Shown one piece after another: positions 1 to 8,655 of a stretch of 64,000 bases of DNA (within the stretch, counting starts at the first letter, position 1; each line of letters opens with the position of its first letter). Below the pieces are notes generated by a model, which was not told the DNA's origin, did not search any database, and saw nothing but the letters and a program-made list of their open reading frames with translations. A program made the translations under genes and the position numbers. The stretch is from Paracoccaceae bacterium (GTDB taxonomy: Bacteria > Pseudomonadota > Alphaproteobacteria > Rhodobacterales > Rhodobacteraceae). The stretch lies in NCBI GenBank assembly GCA_021648025.1, contig JAKITO010000014.1, forward strand, positions 1-64,000, given 5' to 3'.

Positions 1-80
1 AACCTCAGGTCAAACCATAGAAAATGCCGTTTTGTACACGCCTGTTGCGTGGGTCTGGCGGTTTTGGACAATGCGGATTC

Positions 81-106
81 GGCGGCGGGGTGAACCCCGC
101 CCTACG
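81..106 (+). repeat. Palindrome-CTACG repeat, copy 1
   Basis: An 8-bp perfect inverted repeat with a GA centre (GGCGGGGT-GA-ACCCCGCC, 84-101) is followed directly by CTACG. The whole 26-bp unit recurs exactly at 808-833. It lies just downstream of the dodecin stop codon. The architecture resembles REP-type intergenic palindromes; that class assignment is inference. Confidence 0.7.
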
Positions 107-144
107 GCTTGCCGCCTTGGTCGTGCCGGTGTTCGGTTTGGTGG

Positions 145-354
145 TCAGTCTTCGAACTTGAACGACACTTTCAGTTTGGTCCGATAGGCCTTGACCTTGC
201 CGTCTTCGATGACGAGGTCCTGCGACGTCACTTCGGCAATGCGCAGTTCGCGCAGCGATTTCCCGGCACGCTCGACCGCAACGGCTGCGGCCCGATCCCA
301 GGATTCGCTGCTGGTTCCGACCAGTTCGATAATTTTGTAGACGCTGTCACCCAT
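145..354 (-). CDS. Dodecin (flavin-binding protein)
   Basis: 69-residue protein beginning MGDSVYKI and ending SFKFED, the normal length for dodecins, small dodecameric cytoplasmic proteins that bind and buffer flavins. The segment SSESWDRA carries Trp19, the residue that stacks on the isoalloxazine ring in this family, and the beta-strand pattern (KVYRTKLKVSF-like) at the C-terminus fits. The ATG at 354 is chosen because AAGGAGA lies at the right distance upstream; longer in-frame starts would add a sequence unlike dodecin. It is a single gene, facing away from the DUF2442 gene. Confidence 0.93.
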   Translation of the reverse strand: MGDSVYKIIELVGTSSESWDRAAAVAVERAGKSLRELRIAEVTSQDLVIEDGKVKAYRTKLKVSFKFED

Positions 355-448
355 GGTTCTTTCTCCTTGTTGATTGGCGATGGGGTAGTGTGCGCGCAGG
401 GAGTGAGTTGGGCAAGGGGGGAATGATGCCAGCCTCGGGGATGCGCGG

Positions 449-472
449 GTAGGATGCGTGATTTCACGCACC
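449..472 (-). repeat. Palindrome-CTACG repeat, diverged copy 2
   Basis: Read on the minus strand this is GGTGCGTG, a 4-base loop, CACGCA and then TCCTAC. It has the same design as the copies at 81, 487 and 808 but opposite orientation and a slightly decayed stem. It sits in the dodecin-DUF2442 divergent interval. Confidence 0.5.
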
Positions 473-486
473 AATGGTGATGGGAT

Positions 487-511
487 GGTGCGTGCGAGCA
501 CGCACCCTACG
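487..511 (+). repeat. Palindrome-CTACG repeat, copy 3
   Basis: A 9-bp perfect inverted repeat with a GA centre (GGTGCGTGC-GA-GCACGCACC, 487-506) is followed by CTACG. The stem sequence differs from copies 1 and 4, but the centre and the trailing pentamer are conserved. It lies 50 bp upstream of the DUF2442 start and 15 bp from copy 2, which points the other way. Confidence 0.65.
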
Positions 512-560
512 CTTGCTTTAATTGTGGCCGAGCGGTCGGATGAGATAACGGAGGCATGGC

Positions 561-851
561 ATGGACATTTCGGCTGAGAAGGTCCGGTTTGACGACGATA
601 CAATGTGGGTGGCCCTGTCGGACGGGCGCACCATTGGGGTGCCGCTGGCGTGGTTTCCCCGGCTGATGCGTGCCAGCCCTGCCGAACGTGAAACGGTTGA
701 GATCAGCCCGTTTGGGTTGCATTGGCCGGATGTGGACGAGGATATTTCGGTTGCCGGGTTGCTGGCGGGTAAGGGTGATGGGGTCGGAGGCGGCTTGAAC
801 GTGCGGGGGCGGCGGGGTGAACCCCGCCCTACGCTTACTGCGGGGGAGTGA
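561..851 (+). CDS. DUF2442 domain protein with repeat-derived tail
   Basis: 96 residues. The first ~70 match the DUF2442 pattern: MWVALSDGRTIGVPLAWFPRL followed by an EISPFGLHWPDVDEDISV segment. DUF2442 proteins are small and often paired with DUF4160 proteins in toxin-antitoxin-like modules; no DUF4160 partner is visible here, so no role is assigned. GGAGG precedes the ATG at 561. The last ~14 residues (RGRRGEPRPTL...) are encoded by palindrome repeat copy 4, so the native C-terminus has been replaced or extended by repeat DNA. The gene stops 6 bp before the convergent gene at 858. Confidence 0.8.
   Translation: MDISAEKVRFDDDTMWVALSDGRTIGVPLAWFPRLMRASPAERETVEISPFGLHWPDVDEDISVAGLLAGKGDGVGGGLNVRGRRGEPRPTLTAGE
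808..833 (+). repeat. Palindrome-CTACG repeat, copy 4 (inside CDS)
   Basis: Exact 26-bp duplicate of copy 1 (stem 811-828, then CTACG 829-833). It lies within the 3' end of the DUF2442 reading frame and supplies its terminal codons. Confidence 0.7.
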
Positions 852-857
852 GGGGGG

Positions 858-1319
858 TTAAATCGTTATCTCAACGCGGTTTTCGCGACCAGTGCCTGAC
901 GGATCGTCCCATTTGATCAGCAGCCATTCCTTAGATGGTGATTGCATGTGAACAAACGCCATAAGTTCCACACTCTGCCCGTGTTCCATTCGAGTCATTG
1001 GGAAAACCCGATCAACATCGCTTTGGCTGATGATCTGGTTTTGATCATCCAGAATAACATTGACGTTTTGGGCGACAGCCGGTCCTTGGTTGTAAACTTT
1101 GAGTTTCCATGTTTTCCTATCAAGCTTGTAGAGGCGGGCAGAAATGGCCGCTGTTTTTTCCTTCTTGTGGGCCTTTTTAGCTTCTTCAATCTGAATCCGA
1201 ATTAGCTCTACCTCCCGGCGTGTAAGGTTGCTTTGAGAGCGGTGGGTTCTGAAGGAAAGGTAGAAAGATGCACCAGCTATCAGAACAGCTATGATAGAAA
1301 GGGAATCTGTAATACTCAT
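858..1319 (-). CDS. Hypothetical single-pass membrane protein
   Basis: 153 residues from the ATG at 1319, preferred over an in-frame GTG at 1328 because AGGTGG sits just upstream. An N-terminal hydrophobic helix (about residues 6-24, SLSIIAVLIAGASFYLSF) is followed by a charged, coiled-coil-like stretch (about 28-60, rich in E/K/R) and a C-terminal beta-rich domain of about 90 residues. I recognise no family. The start lies 9 bp past the stop of the upstream zinc-ribbon gene, so the two are almost certainly one transcript. Base composition is more AT-rich than the flanking genes, which hints at horizontal acquisition. Confidence 0.7.
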   Translation of the reverse strand: MSITDSLSIIAVLIAGASFYLSFRTHRSQSNLTRREVELIRIQIEEAKKAHKKEKTAAISARLYKLDRKTWKLKVYNQGPAVAQNVNVILDDQNQIISQSDVDRVFPMTRMEHGQSVELMAFVHMQSPSKEWLLIKWDDPSGTGRENRVEITI

Positions 1320-1328
1320 ACCACCCAC

Positions 1329-1571
1329 CTACTTAAAGATTTTTCGGAATTTTTTGGTGATGTCCACAAGTATATCCTCTTTTGCCTCATCAATTGCGCG
1401 TGAAATGGTTTCGCTGTTCATATCCATGATCTCCTGATGATTGAATTTGGATTTACATCCAGCGCACGAATATGTTCTTTGGTCATCAGGCAGTTCAAGA
1501 TCAAACTCGAACTCCGCCGACGCACACGTTGGGCAAATTAACGAGATGCTTCTTGAGTAGTCTTTTTCCAC
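1329..1571 (-). CDS. Hypothetical zinc-ribbon protein
   Basis: 80 residues with two CxxC knuckles (CPTC near residue 13 and CAGC near 36) spaced as in a zinc ribbon, followed by a charged helix ending KKFRKIFK. It starts with GTG at 1571; GGAAGAGG is the nearest ribosome-binding candidate. It is the first gene of a two-gene unit with the membrane protein at 858-1319. No specific family recognised. The short, AT-rich pair between the DUF2442 gene and uvrB looks accessory. Confidence 0.65.
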   Translation of the reverse strand: MEKDYSRSISLICPTCASAEFEFDLELPDDQRTYSCAGCKSKFNHQEIMDMNSETISRAIDEAKEDILVDITKKFRKIFK

Positions 1572-1700
1572 TGGAACAGTCCTCTTCCCTTTTTTACTCT
1601 TAGAATACTAAAACTTAATCGGATACTCATCCAGCCTAGAGGCATATAAGGGCAGAGCCTGACCCACTCCATTAGCGGGTGCCAGTCATCATGCCAGAAG

Positions 1701-3878
1701 TCAGCGTTTCCGCCGCCGCCCCCTCTGCCCCCTTTCCCCCGGTCTCCCCGCCGTAGACCTCCCGCGCGATTTCACCGCTGCCTCCGACGCCTTCTCAACC
1801 GCGTATTGCCGTGCTAGCGGATCGTCCGAGACCAGCAAATCAACTGACTCCAACCGCCGGACCTCATCGCGCAATCGGGCCGCTTCTTCGAACTCAAGGT
1901 TCTCGGCGGCTTTGCGCATGTCGGTTCGCAGCCCTTCCAGCACCGTTTGCAAATTGGCGCCGTATAGAGGTTTGTCGATCTTGGCGGTGACGCGCGACTG
2001 GTCCGTGTCGCCTTTGTAAAGCCCCGACAGGATATCGCTGACGTTCTTTTTCACTGTCTCGGGCGTAATATTGTGCTTCTCGTTATACGCCTTCTGCTTC
2101 ACGCGGCGGCGGTCGGTTTCGGCCAAGGCGCGCTCCATTGAACCGGTGATGCGGTCGGCGTACATGATGACGCGGCCTTCGACGTTGCGGGCGGCCCGGC
2201 CGATGGTTTGGATCAGCGAGGTTTCGGAGCGCAGGAAACCTTCTTTGTCGGCGTCCAGAATGGCCACCAAGCCGCATTCGGGGATGTCGAGGCCTTCGCG
2301 TAGCAGGTTGATGCCAATCAGCACGTCGAACGCGCCAAGCCGCAAATCGCGCAGGATTTCGATGCGTTCCAGGGTGTCGATGTCAGAGTGCATATAGCGC
2401 ACCTTGATGCCCTGTTCATGCATGTATTCGGTCAGATCCTCGGCCATGCGTTTGGTCAGGGTGGTGACCAGGGTGCGAAAGCCATCGTTGGCGACCTTGC
2501 GCACTTCGTCCAGCAAATCGTCGACCTGCATTTCCACCGGGCGGATTTCGATGGCCGGGTCCAGAAGGCCAGTGGGGCGGATCACCTGTTCGGTGAAGAC
2601 GCCGCCGGTTTGTTCGATTTCCCATTTTGAAGGCGTGGCCGAGACGAACACCGATTGTGGGCGCATGGCGTCCCATTCTTCGAACTTCAAAGGTCGGTTG
2701 TCCATGCAGGACGGCAGGCGGAAGCCATGTTCGGACAGGGTGAGTTTGCGGCGGTAGTCGCCTTTGTACATGCCGCCGATCTGGGGGACGGACACGTGGG
2801 ATTCATCGGCAAAGACGATGGCATTGTCGGGGATGAACTCGAACAGGGTGGGGGGTGGTTCGCCGGGCGCGCGGCCCGTGAGGTAACGGGAATAGTTTTC
2901 GATGCCGTTGCACACGCCAGTTGCTTCGAGCATTTCAAGGTCGAAGTTGGTGCGCTGTTCAAGGCGTTGGGCCTCGAGCAATTTGCCGTCGTTCACCAGT
3001 TGGTCGAGCCGTTGGCGCAACTCTTTTTTGATCGAAATGATGGCCTGCTGCATGGTTGGTTTCGGGGTGACATAGTGAGAGTTGGCATAGATGCGGATTT
3101 GTTCGAAATTATCGGTCTTTTCGCCGGTCAGGGGGTCGAATTCGGTGATGCTCTCCAGTTCTTCGCCGAAGAATGACAGACGCCAGGCGCGGTCTTCCAG
3201 ATGCGCCGGAAAGATTTCAAGGGAATCGCCGCGCACCCGGAATGAACCGCGCTGAAACGCCGCATCGTTGCGTTTGTATTGCTGGGCCACCAGGTCGGCC
3301 ATGACCAGGCGCTGGTCGTATTCTTTGCCGACTTTCAGGTCCTGGGTCATCGCGCCATAAGTTTCGACGCTGCCGATGCCGTAGATGCACGAGACGGACG
3401 CGACGATGATCACGTCGTCACGTTCCAGTAAGGCCCGGGTGGCAGAATGGCGCATCCGGTCGATCTGTTGGTTTATCTGGCTTTCTTTTTCGATGTAGGT
3501 GTCTGAGCGGGCGACATAAGCTTCGGGCGTGTAGTAGTCGTAGAATGACACGAAATATTCGACGGCGTTGTCGGGGAAGAAGCCTTTGAATTCGCCGTAT
3601 AACTGGGCGGCGAGGGTTTTATTGGGGGCCAGGATGATCGCCGGGCGCTGGGTTCCTTCGATCACCTTGGCCATCGTAAAGGTCTTGCCGGTGCCGGTCG
3701 CGCCCAGCAAAACCTGATCCTGTTCGCCCGCATCAATGCCCTGAACCAGTTCGGCAATCGCGGTGGGTTGGTCGCCGGCCGGGGTGAACTCGGTTTCCAT
3801 CCGAAACGGTATGCCGCCTTGCAGTTTGGGCCGAGGTCCTTGGTTTTTGGGGGTATCGGCAACGCTGGCATGATCCAT
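1701..3878 (-). CDS. uvrB: Excinuclease ABC subunit B
   Basis: 725 residues, within the normal UvrB range. UvrB is the damage-verification helicase of nucleotide excision repair; it receives DNA from UvrA and recruits UvrC. Seen: Walker A in [12 protein letters not shown] (57-68), the tyrosine-rich beta-hairpin ([20 protein letters not shown]), the DESH Walker B, the SATP helicase motif, and a C-terminal UVR domain ([18 protein letters not shown]) that contacts UvrC. The ATG at 3878 has AGGAG upstream. The C-terminus ends in a basic Arg/Lys/Gly tail. The 71-bp gap to the P450 gene upstream does not contain the direct-repeat LexA box (GTTC-N7-GTTC) known in alphaproteobacteria. Confidence 0.98.
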   Translation of the reverse strand: MDHASVADTPKNQGPRPKLQGGIPFRMETEFTPAGDQPTAIAELVQGIDAGEQDQVLLGATGTGKTFTMAKVIEGTQRPAIILAPNKTLAAQLYGEFKGFFPDNAVEYFVSFYDYYTPEAYVARSDTYIEKESQINQQIDRMRHSATRALLERDDVIIVASVSCIYGIGSVETYGAMTQDLKVGKEYDQRLVMADLVAQQYKRNDAAFQRGSFRVRGDSLEIFPAHLEDRAWRLSFFGEELESITEFDPLTGEKTDNFEQIRIYANSHYVTPKPTMQQAIISIKKELRQRLDQLVNDGKLLEAQRLEQRTNFDLEMLEATGVCNGIENYSRYLTGRAPGEPPPTLFEFIPDNAIVFADESHVSVPQIGGMYKGDYRRKLTLSEHGFRLPSCMDNRPLKFEEWDAMRPQSVFVSATPSKWEIEQTGGVFTEQVIRPTGLLDPAIEIRPVEMQVDDLLDEVRKVANDGFRTLVTTLTKRMAEDLTEYMHEQGIKVRYMHSDIDTLERIEILRDLRLGAFDVLIGINLLREGLDIPECGLVAILDADKEGFLRSETSLIQTIGRAARNVEGRVIMYADRITGSMERALAETDRRRVKQKAYNEKHNITPETVKKNVSDILSGLYKGDTDQSRVTAKIDKPLYGANLQTVLEGLRTDMRKAAENLEFEEAARLRDEVRRLESVDLLVSDDPLARQYAVEKASEAAVKSRGRSTAGRPGERGQRGRRRKR

Positions 3879-3949
3879 GAAGGTAACTCCTGATACCTGC
3901 CAAAGATGGCAGATAAATTACGAACGGCAAGCCCCGAGGTCAGAGATGT

Positions 3950-5158
3950 TCAGATCCGAACAGGCAAGTGATTGTAGCCACGAAAACGGGCCAGTCCCAT
4001 TATTTCGGCTGGTCCGGCAGACCGCAGGTTTGGAAATCGCTGTACCAGTTTTCCGGTGGCGATGCGGCCTTCGATACGCGACAGGCTGGCCCCCAGGCAA
4101 ACATGGATGCCAGTAATAAAGGCCAGATGTTTGTTGGGTTTTCGGCCAATATCAACCTTGTCCGGTTGGTCAAAGATGGCCGGGTCGCGGTTGGCGGCGG
4201 CAATTGACGTGTGGATATAGGTGCCTTTGGGCAAGGTCACTTCGCCCAGGGTTATTTCCTCGGTCGTCAGGCGGTTGCCGATTTGCAGCGGGCTTTCGAC
4301 GCGCAGAAATTCCTCGACCGCCGTGGTGATCAGATCCGGGTTGTCGATAAGTCGGCGATGCTGGTCCGGGGCGCCAAGCAGAATGGCCGTGGAATTGCCA
4401 ACCAGGCTGGTGGTTGTTTCATGCCCCGCGTTCAAAAGGAAAATGCAGTTCTGGCGCAATTCCTCATCGTTCAGGCGACGGCCATCCACCTCACCGAAGA
4501 TCAGTGATTCCAGCACTTCGCCCTGCCCCCCCCTGTCCGGGTTATTTCGGCGGTGGGCAATCAGGTCATCCAGTAGCTCGCCAAATTCGGCAACGGCCCG
4601 GTCGCCCGCATCCAGCCTTTCCTGTGGCACAACAGGGTCAAGCGCCCCCAGGATCGCCAGTGAATAGCCACGCAGCGCGTGGCGGTGTTGTTCCGGCACG
4701 CCAAGCATGTACGAGATCAATTCAGTTGGCAGTTGCATGGCAAATTCGGAAATGAAATCAAACTCGCCCAGGTCCTCTAACCGGTCCAGCAACCGGTCAA
4801 CGATGTCACCAATCAGCGGCTCCAGTTCGGCCAGCTTACGCGGCGTAAAGGCCGATGCCAGAAGTTTGCGCACCACGGTATGATACGGTGGGTCATTGAA
4901 GATCAGGCTTGTGGTGTGATGTGTCAACAGTGGTCCAGGGCCGAATTTCTTGCTGAATTCGCGCTTTTTGTCGGAACTCATCGCCTGGCTTTGATAGACT
5001 TGGCGCACATCCGCGTACCGTGTGAGATAGACCGAACCGTCGGGGTTGCGATGTACCGGATCGTAGGTTCTGAGCGCGTTCAAAGTTGGATGCGGGTTTT
5101 CTATGAAGCTGCGGTCAATTGCATTCAGATCAAAGCGCTTTGCAATTTGTAAAGTCAT
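3950..5158 (-). CDS. Cytochrome P450
   Basis: 402 residues from the ATG at 5158 (a GTG six bases upstream is an alternative; neither has a strong ribosome-binding site). It is a soluble bacterial class I P450. Seen: the I-helix oxygen-activation motif AGHETT, the K-helix ExxR (EEFLR), and the heme-thiolate loop FITGIHVCLGA with the ligand Cys at about residue 354. There is no membrane anchor. Substrate is unknown and no ferredoxin or ferredoxin reductase gene is adjacent, so redox partners must come from elsewhere. It is transcribed in the same direction as uvrB, 71 bp ahead of it. Confidence 0.95.
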   Translation of the reverse strand: MTLQIAKRFDLNAIDRSFIENPHPTLNALRTYDPVHRNPDGSVYLTRYADVRQVYQSQAMSSDKKREFSKKFGPGPLLTHHTTSLIFNDPPYHTVVRKLLASAFTPRKLAELEPLIGDIVDRLLDRLEDLGEFDFISEFAMQLPTELISYMLGVPEQHRHALRGYSLAILGALDPVVPQERLDAGDRAVAEFGELLDDLIAHRRNNPDRGGQGEVLESLIFGEVDGRRLNDEELRQNCIFLLNAGHETTTSLVGNSTAILLGAPDQHRRLIDNPDLITTAVEEFLRVESPLQIGNRLTTEEITLGEVTLPKGTYIHTSIAAANRDPAIFDQPDKVDIGRKPNKHLAFITGIHVCLGASLSRIEGRIATGKLVQRFPNLRSAGPAEIMGLARFRGYNHLPVRI

Positions 5159-5430
5159 TGTCACGCCAGATATTGTTGCATGGAATGGTTAACCACCTGA
5201 GCATAAGTCGTGAAAGGTAAGGGAGCAACAAGCATTTGGCCCGGTTAATATGCCAATACCGGATCAGACAGGTCTGGCTGGCAATAAACTTCAGGCACCA
5301 ATTGCGGTTCCCTACAAGTCTAAAGAGCAGGCAACTGACTGCATTCAGACAATTGCACGGTATTTTTGCCTTGCGGGGTGTCGTTTGGCTGCCCATATAT
5401 GAAATAGATGAATCGCCAGGGAGACAAGGC

Positions 5431-5742
5431 ATGCGCGCGCGTATTTTCAAGCCAGCCAGAAATGCCATGACATCGGGAATGGCCAAAACCCGCCGGTGGG
5501 TGCTGGCCTATGCGCCTGTGTCTGCACGCGAGGTTGATCCGCTGATGGGCTGGACTTCGTCAGATGACACACAAAGCCAGGTCCGCCTGAGCTTTGACAG
5601 TAAGGAGGCGGCGCTGGAATATGCCGCTGCCCGCAGTATCGACGCAGAGGTGTTTGAGCCCAAGCAGCGCAAGGTAAATATTCGCCCCGGCGGGTATGGC
5701 GACAACTTTGCCACCAACCGGCGTGAGGCATGGACCCACTGA
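5431..5742 (+). CDS. NDUFS4-like complex I accessory subunit
   Basis: 103 residues from the ATG at 5431, which has AGGGAGA upstream; earlier in-frame starts are not supported. It matches the ETC complex I NDUFS4/18-kDa subunit family: [16 protein letters not shown] at the N-terminus, the WVLAY strand, the [11 protein letters not shown] motif, and a C-terminal [11 protein letters not shown] segment. In alphaproteobacteria this protein binds the peripheral arm of NADH:ubiquinone oxidoreductase. It overlaps the start of the broken GNAT gene by 13 bp, so the two were probably co-transcribed with tRNA-Arg downstream. Confidence 0.92.
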   Translation: MRARIFKPARNAMTSGMAKTRRWVLAYAPVSAREVDPLMGWTSSDDTQSQVRLSFDSKEAALEYAAARSIDAEVFEPKQRKVNIRPGGYGDNFATNRREAWTH

Positions 5743-6229
5743 GCGATATTTCGATCCGGCTGGCCGATCCGGGCAAAACAGCGATACGCCGGTTGATCAA
5801 AGCGCATGTTGCGCATTCCCGGGACTCGTCGCCACCAACCTCCGATCACACTTATGACGTCAGGCGCTGAGTGCGCCGGATATCCGGCTTTGGGTGGTGT
5901 CGTCGAAAAGTATCGGGGTTGTCGCCTGCGGCGCGCTGAAATCCCTGCCGGATGGCACGACAGAAGTGAAATCGGTCCATGTTGACGCCTTGGCACGTGG
6001 GCGCGGCCTGGCGCGGGTGCTTATGGTGCATCTGGTTGGGACTGCCAAAAGCGATGGATATTCCGCACTGGTTCTGGAAACCGGAACAATGGATGAATAC
6101 AGCGCAGCGCGCGGCCTTTATGAGGCTTTGGGGTTTGTCTATTGCGACCCGATCTTTGGATATGGTCCGGCCTCAAACAGCGCATTTATGCGCTTACCCC
6201 TTGATCCCGCCAATCTTAGCCCGCAATAA
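5730..6229 (+). pseudogene. GNAT acetyltransferase, frameshifted
   Basis: The frame starting at 5730 encodes a GNAT N-terminus (SIRLADPGKTAIRRLIKAH) and runs to TGA soon after 5861. The rest of the domain continues in another frame from about 5863: VVACGALKSL, the acetyl-CoA loop RGRGLARVLM, and ARGLYEALGF. Inserting one base near 5861-5862 (GACGTC-AGGCG, where GTCGAGGCG would be expected) restores a single ~165-residue reading frame through DVEALSAPDIRLWVV. It is either a genuine one-base deletion or an assembly error. Its start overlaps the complex I gene by 13 bp. Confidence 0.8.
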
Positions 6230-6239
6230 AGGCCCATCC

Positions 6240-6316
6240 GGTCCCGTAGCTCAACTGGATAGAGCACCTGACTTCTAATCAGGGGGTTGGGGGTTCGAGT
6301 CCTCCCGGGATCGCCA
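6240..6316 (+). tRNA. tRNA-Arg (UCU anticodon)
   Basis: The cloverleaf can be drawn by hand. Acceptor GGTCCCG (6240-6246) pairs with CGGGATC (6306-6312) with one G-U pair. D-arm GCTC/GAGC, anticodon stem CCTGA/TCAGG, loop CTTCTAA with anticodon TCT at 6274-6276. T-arm around GGTTCGAGTCC, discriminator G, and CCA encoded at 6314-6316. It reads AGA codons. Confidence 0.96.
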
Positions 6317-6473
6317 ATCAACAGAGTTTCTGACGGCCATCATCTTACACAGCTTTGACTGGTTGGTGTTGACGACGGGCAGATGTCTGTTGAAAAACCT
6401 TGATAATTCAGAATTGTGCTTTAAGCATGAAGTAATAATAGACCAAATGAACATATCCAGGGGAGGATACTTG

Positions 6474-7655
6474 ATGAAACGACTGATAACTGCGGCATTG
6501 GCCGCGACGATGCTGACCGCACCGTCATTTGCGGCTGAGGTCAAGATCGGCTTTGTCACCACATTGACCACCGGCGCTGCCGTGATCGGCAACGACATGC
6601 AAAAGGCGGTTGATCTGGCGATCGAGCATATGGGCGGCAAGATGGGTGATCTTGACGTCAACCTGATCTATGCCGATGACGGGTTCAAGCCCGAGACCGG
6701 CAAGCAGGCAACTGATAAGCTGGTCAAACAGGACAATGTTGATTTTGTCACCGGCTTTATCTGGAGCCACGTTTTGCTGGCCTCGCGCAAATCGGTGCTG
6801 GACGCGGGAAAATTCCTGATCTCGACCAATGCAGGGCCAAGCCCGGTGGCCGGTAAGCTGTGCCATAAGAATTTCTTTTCCACCTCCTGGCAGAATGATC
6901 AGACGCCAATGGCTATGGGCGAAGTTCTGAACCAGCAAGGCGTGAAGTCGCTTTATATCATGGCCCCCAACTATGCCGCGGGCAAGAATATGGTGGCCGG
7001 TGTCGAACGAACCTTCAAGGGTGAAATTCTGGGACGTGACCTGACCAAATGGGGCGCAGACGCCCAGCTTGATTTCTCGGCAGAACTGGCCAAGGCCAAG
7101 GCATCGGGCGCAGAAGGTTTGTTTGTGTTCTATCCCGGCAAGGCTGGCGGTGCGTTCATCAAGCAATATCAGCAGGCCGGCCTGCGTGATACCATGCCGC
7201 TGTATACTGTTTTCACGGTTGACGGGCTAAGCATCCCGAAACTTCAGGCCGCAAATTTTGAGGCGGTTCTGGGGTCGCGCACCACGGGGCATTGGGCACC
7301 GTCGATGGACAATCCACAGAACAACCGGTTTGTCGCGGATTTCAAGGCAAAGCATGGCACTTATCCGTCAAACTATGCGGCGCAATCATATGACGCGATG
7401 TTCCTGATCAAATCAGCTGTCGAAGCCGTTGGCGGAGATCTGAGCGACATGGACGCGATGCGCGCAGCTTTGAAGGCGGCCAACTACGAATCGGTTCGTG
7501 GCCCATACACCTATGGCAACAACCACATGCCAGTCCAGAATTTTTACCTGCAAGAGATCGTCAAAGATGCAGATGGAATCTGGTACAAAAAGAATGTCGC
7601 CACGGTTTATGAGAACCACGTGGATCCATATGCTTCCGAATGTTCGATGAACTAA
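6474..7655 (+). CDS. LIV-type ABC transporter substrate-binding protein
   Basis: 393 residues from the ATG at 6474, with GGGGAGG upstream. A signal peptide spans about residues 1-21 (cleavage after PSFAA). The mature protein is a periplasmic type I binding protein of the Peripla_BP_6 / HAAT (branched-chain amino acid type) class, opening EVKIGFVTTLTTGAAVIGND. It is the first gene of livJHMGF-like order followed closely by tetronate catabolic genes, so the ligand is more likely a C4 sugar acid than an amino acid; that is inference from context. A strong hairpin follows the stop codon. Confidence 0.93.
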   Translation: MKRLITAALAATMLTAPSFAAEVKIGFVTTLTTGAAVIGNDMQKAVDLAIEHMGGKMGDLDVNLIYADDGFKPETGKQATDKLVKQDNVDFVTGFIWSHVLLASRKSVLDAGKFLISTNAGPSPVAGKLCHKNFFSTSWQNDQTPMAMGEVLNQQGVKSLYIMAPNYAAGKNMVAGVERTFKGEILGRDLTKWGADAQLDFSAELAKAKASGAEGLFVFYPGKAGGAFIKQYQQAGLRDTMPLYTVFTVDGLSIPKLQAANFEAVLGSRTTGHWAPSMDNPQNNRFVADFKAKHGTYPSNYAAQSYDAMFLIKSAVEAVGGDLSDMDAMRAALKAANYESVRGPYTYGNNHMPVQNFYLQEIVKDADGIWYKKNVATVYENHVDPYASECSMN

Positions 7656-7675
7656 GGCTGCGCTAACTTTACCCA

Positions 7676-7706
7676 GATTTGGCCGGGAAATGCCCCCGGC
7701 CAAATC
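7676..7706 (+). promoter_or_regulatory. Intercistronic stem-loop after binding-protein gene
   Basis: A 12-bp perfect stem (GATTTGGCCGGG / CCCGGCCAAATC) with a 7-base loop starts 21 bp after the stop codon of the binding protein gene. There is no U-tract. Such hairpins commonly protect the 3' end of a highly expressed binding-protein message from degradation or cause partial termination. The ATG at 7690 lies in the loop, which argues against it as the permease start. Confidence 0.75.
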
Positions 7707-7731
7707 CGCGAAGATTACCGGAAATATTCAC

Positions 7732-8655
7732 TTGGATTATACACTCCTGTTCATTCAGATGCTCAACGGCGTGCAGTTGGGGTTATTGCTATTCCTGGTT
7801 GCCTCTGGCCTGACGCTGGTGTTTGGCATCCTCGATTTTGTCAATCTGGCGCATGGGTCGATCTATATGATCGGTGCGTTTATCGGTGCGTCGCTGACGT
7901 TCATTACCGGAAATTTCCTATTGGCGGTGCTGATCGCCTTGCCGATCACCGGGCTGGTCGGATTTCTGATCGAGCGCCTGGTGGCCCGCACGCTTTATAC
8001 CCGTAATCACCTTGATCATGTGTTGGGCACCTTCGGGCTGATCCTTGTTCTGGACACCAGTGCACATCTGATCTGGGGCCCGGAAGGCATTGCCGTACCG
8101 CTGCCTGCATGGCTTGATGGGCGCGTTGAACTGTTCGAAGGGGTTGTAGTGCCAACCTTCCGGTTGTTGATCATTGGCACCGGGTTGGCGGTTGCCGCCG
8201 GGCTGTACTGGCTGGTCAACTTTACCAAGCTGGGGATGCTGATCCGGGCGGGCGCGTCTAACCGCACCATGGTTTCAGCGCTGGGTATCGACATTTCGAC
8301 CCTCTTCGCTTTGGTCTTTGCCTTGGGTGCAATGCTGGCCGGTCTGGCCGGCATGCTGATTTCGCCGATCACAGAAGCGTCGATTTCCATGGGTGGTGAA
8401 ATCATCATCACCGCATTTGTGGTGATCATCGTCGGCGGTATCGGTTCGATGAAAGGCGCGTTTATCGCGGCTATCGTCATCGGCTTGATCGACACGCTGG
8501 GCCGATCGTTTCTGGACGACATGTTCCAATTGTTCATGTCGCCGCAAGCTGCCGAAACCTCAGCCCCCGCCGTGTCTGCCATGCTGATCTATATCATCAT
8601 GGCCGTCATTCTTGCCTTCCGCCCGCAAGGGCTTTTCCCGCCAAAGGTGCGCTGA
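7732..8655 (+). CDS. LIV-type ABC permease (LivH-like)
   Basis: 307 residues if translation starts at the TTG at 7732 (LDYTLLFIQMLNGVQLG), which gives the compact N-terminus typical of LivH; a GGAAA lies about nine bases upstream. The longer ATG at 7690 falls in the loop of a stable hairpin. About eight hydrophobic segments and the conserved GLTLVFGILDFVNLAHG loop mark the membrane permease of a HAAT family importer. It acts as a heterodimer with the next gene and overlaps its ATG in TGATG. Confidence 0.92.
   Translation: MDYTLLFIQMLNGVQLGLLLFLVASGLTLVFGILDFVNLAHGSIYMIGAFIGASLTFITGNFLLAVLIALPITGLVGFLIERLVARTLYTRNHLDHVLGTFGLILVLDTSAHLIWGPEGIAVPLPAWLDGRVELFEGVVVPTFRLLIIGTGLAVAAGLYWLVNFTKLGMLIRAGASNRTMVSALGIDISTLFALVFALGAMLAGLAGMLISPITEASISMGGEIIITAFVVIIVGGIGSMKGAFIAAIVIGLIDTLGRSFLDDMFQLFMSPQAAETSAPAVSAMLIYIIMAVILAFRPQGLFPPKVR

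Noticed and set aside
3879-3961. Possible LexA box upstream of uvrB (GTTCAGATCCGAAC at 3948-3961)
   Set aside because: It is an inverted repeat overlapping the P450 stop codon. The alphaproteobacterial LexA site is the direct repeat GTTC-N7-GTTC, which is not present.
7690-7731. ATG at 7690 as the start of the LivH-like permease
   Set aside because: It is in the loop of a 12-bp hairpin and has no ribosome-binding site; it adds residues not typical of the family.
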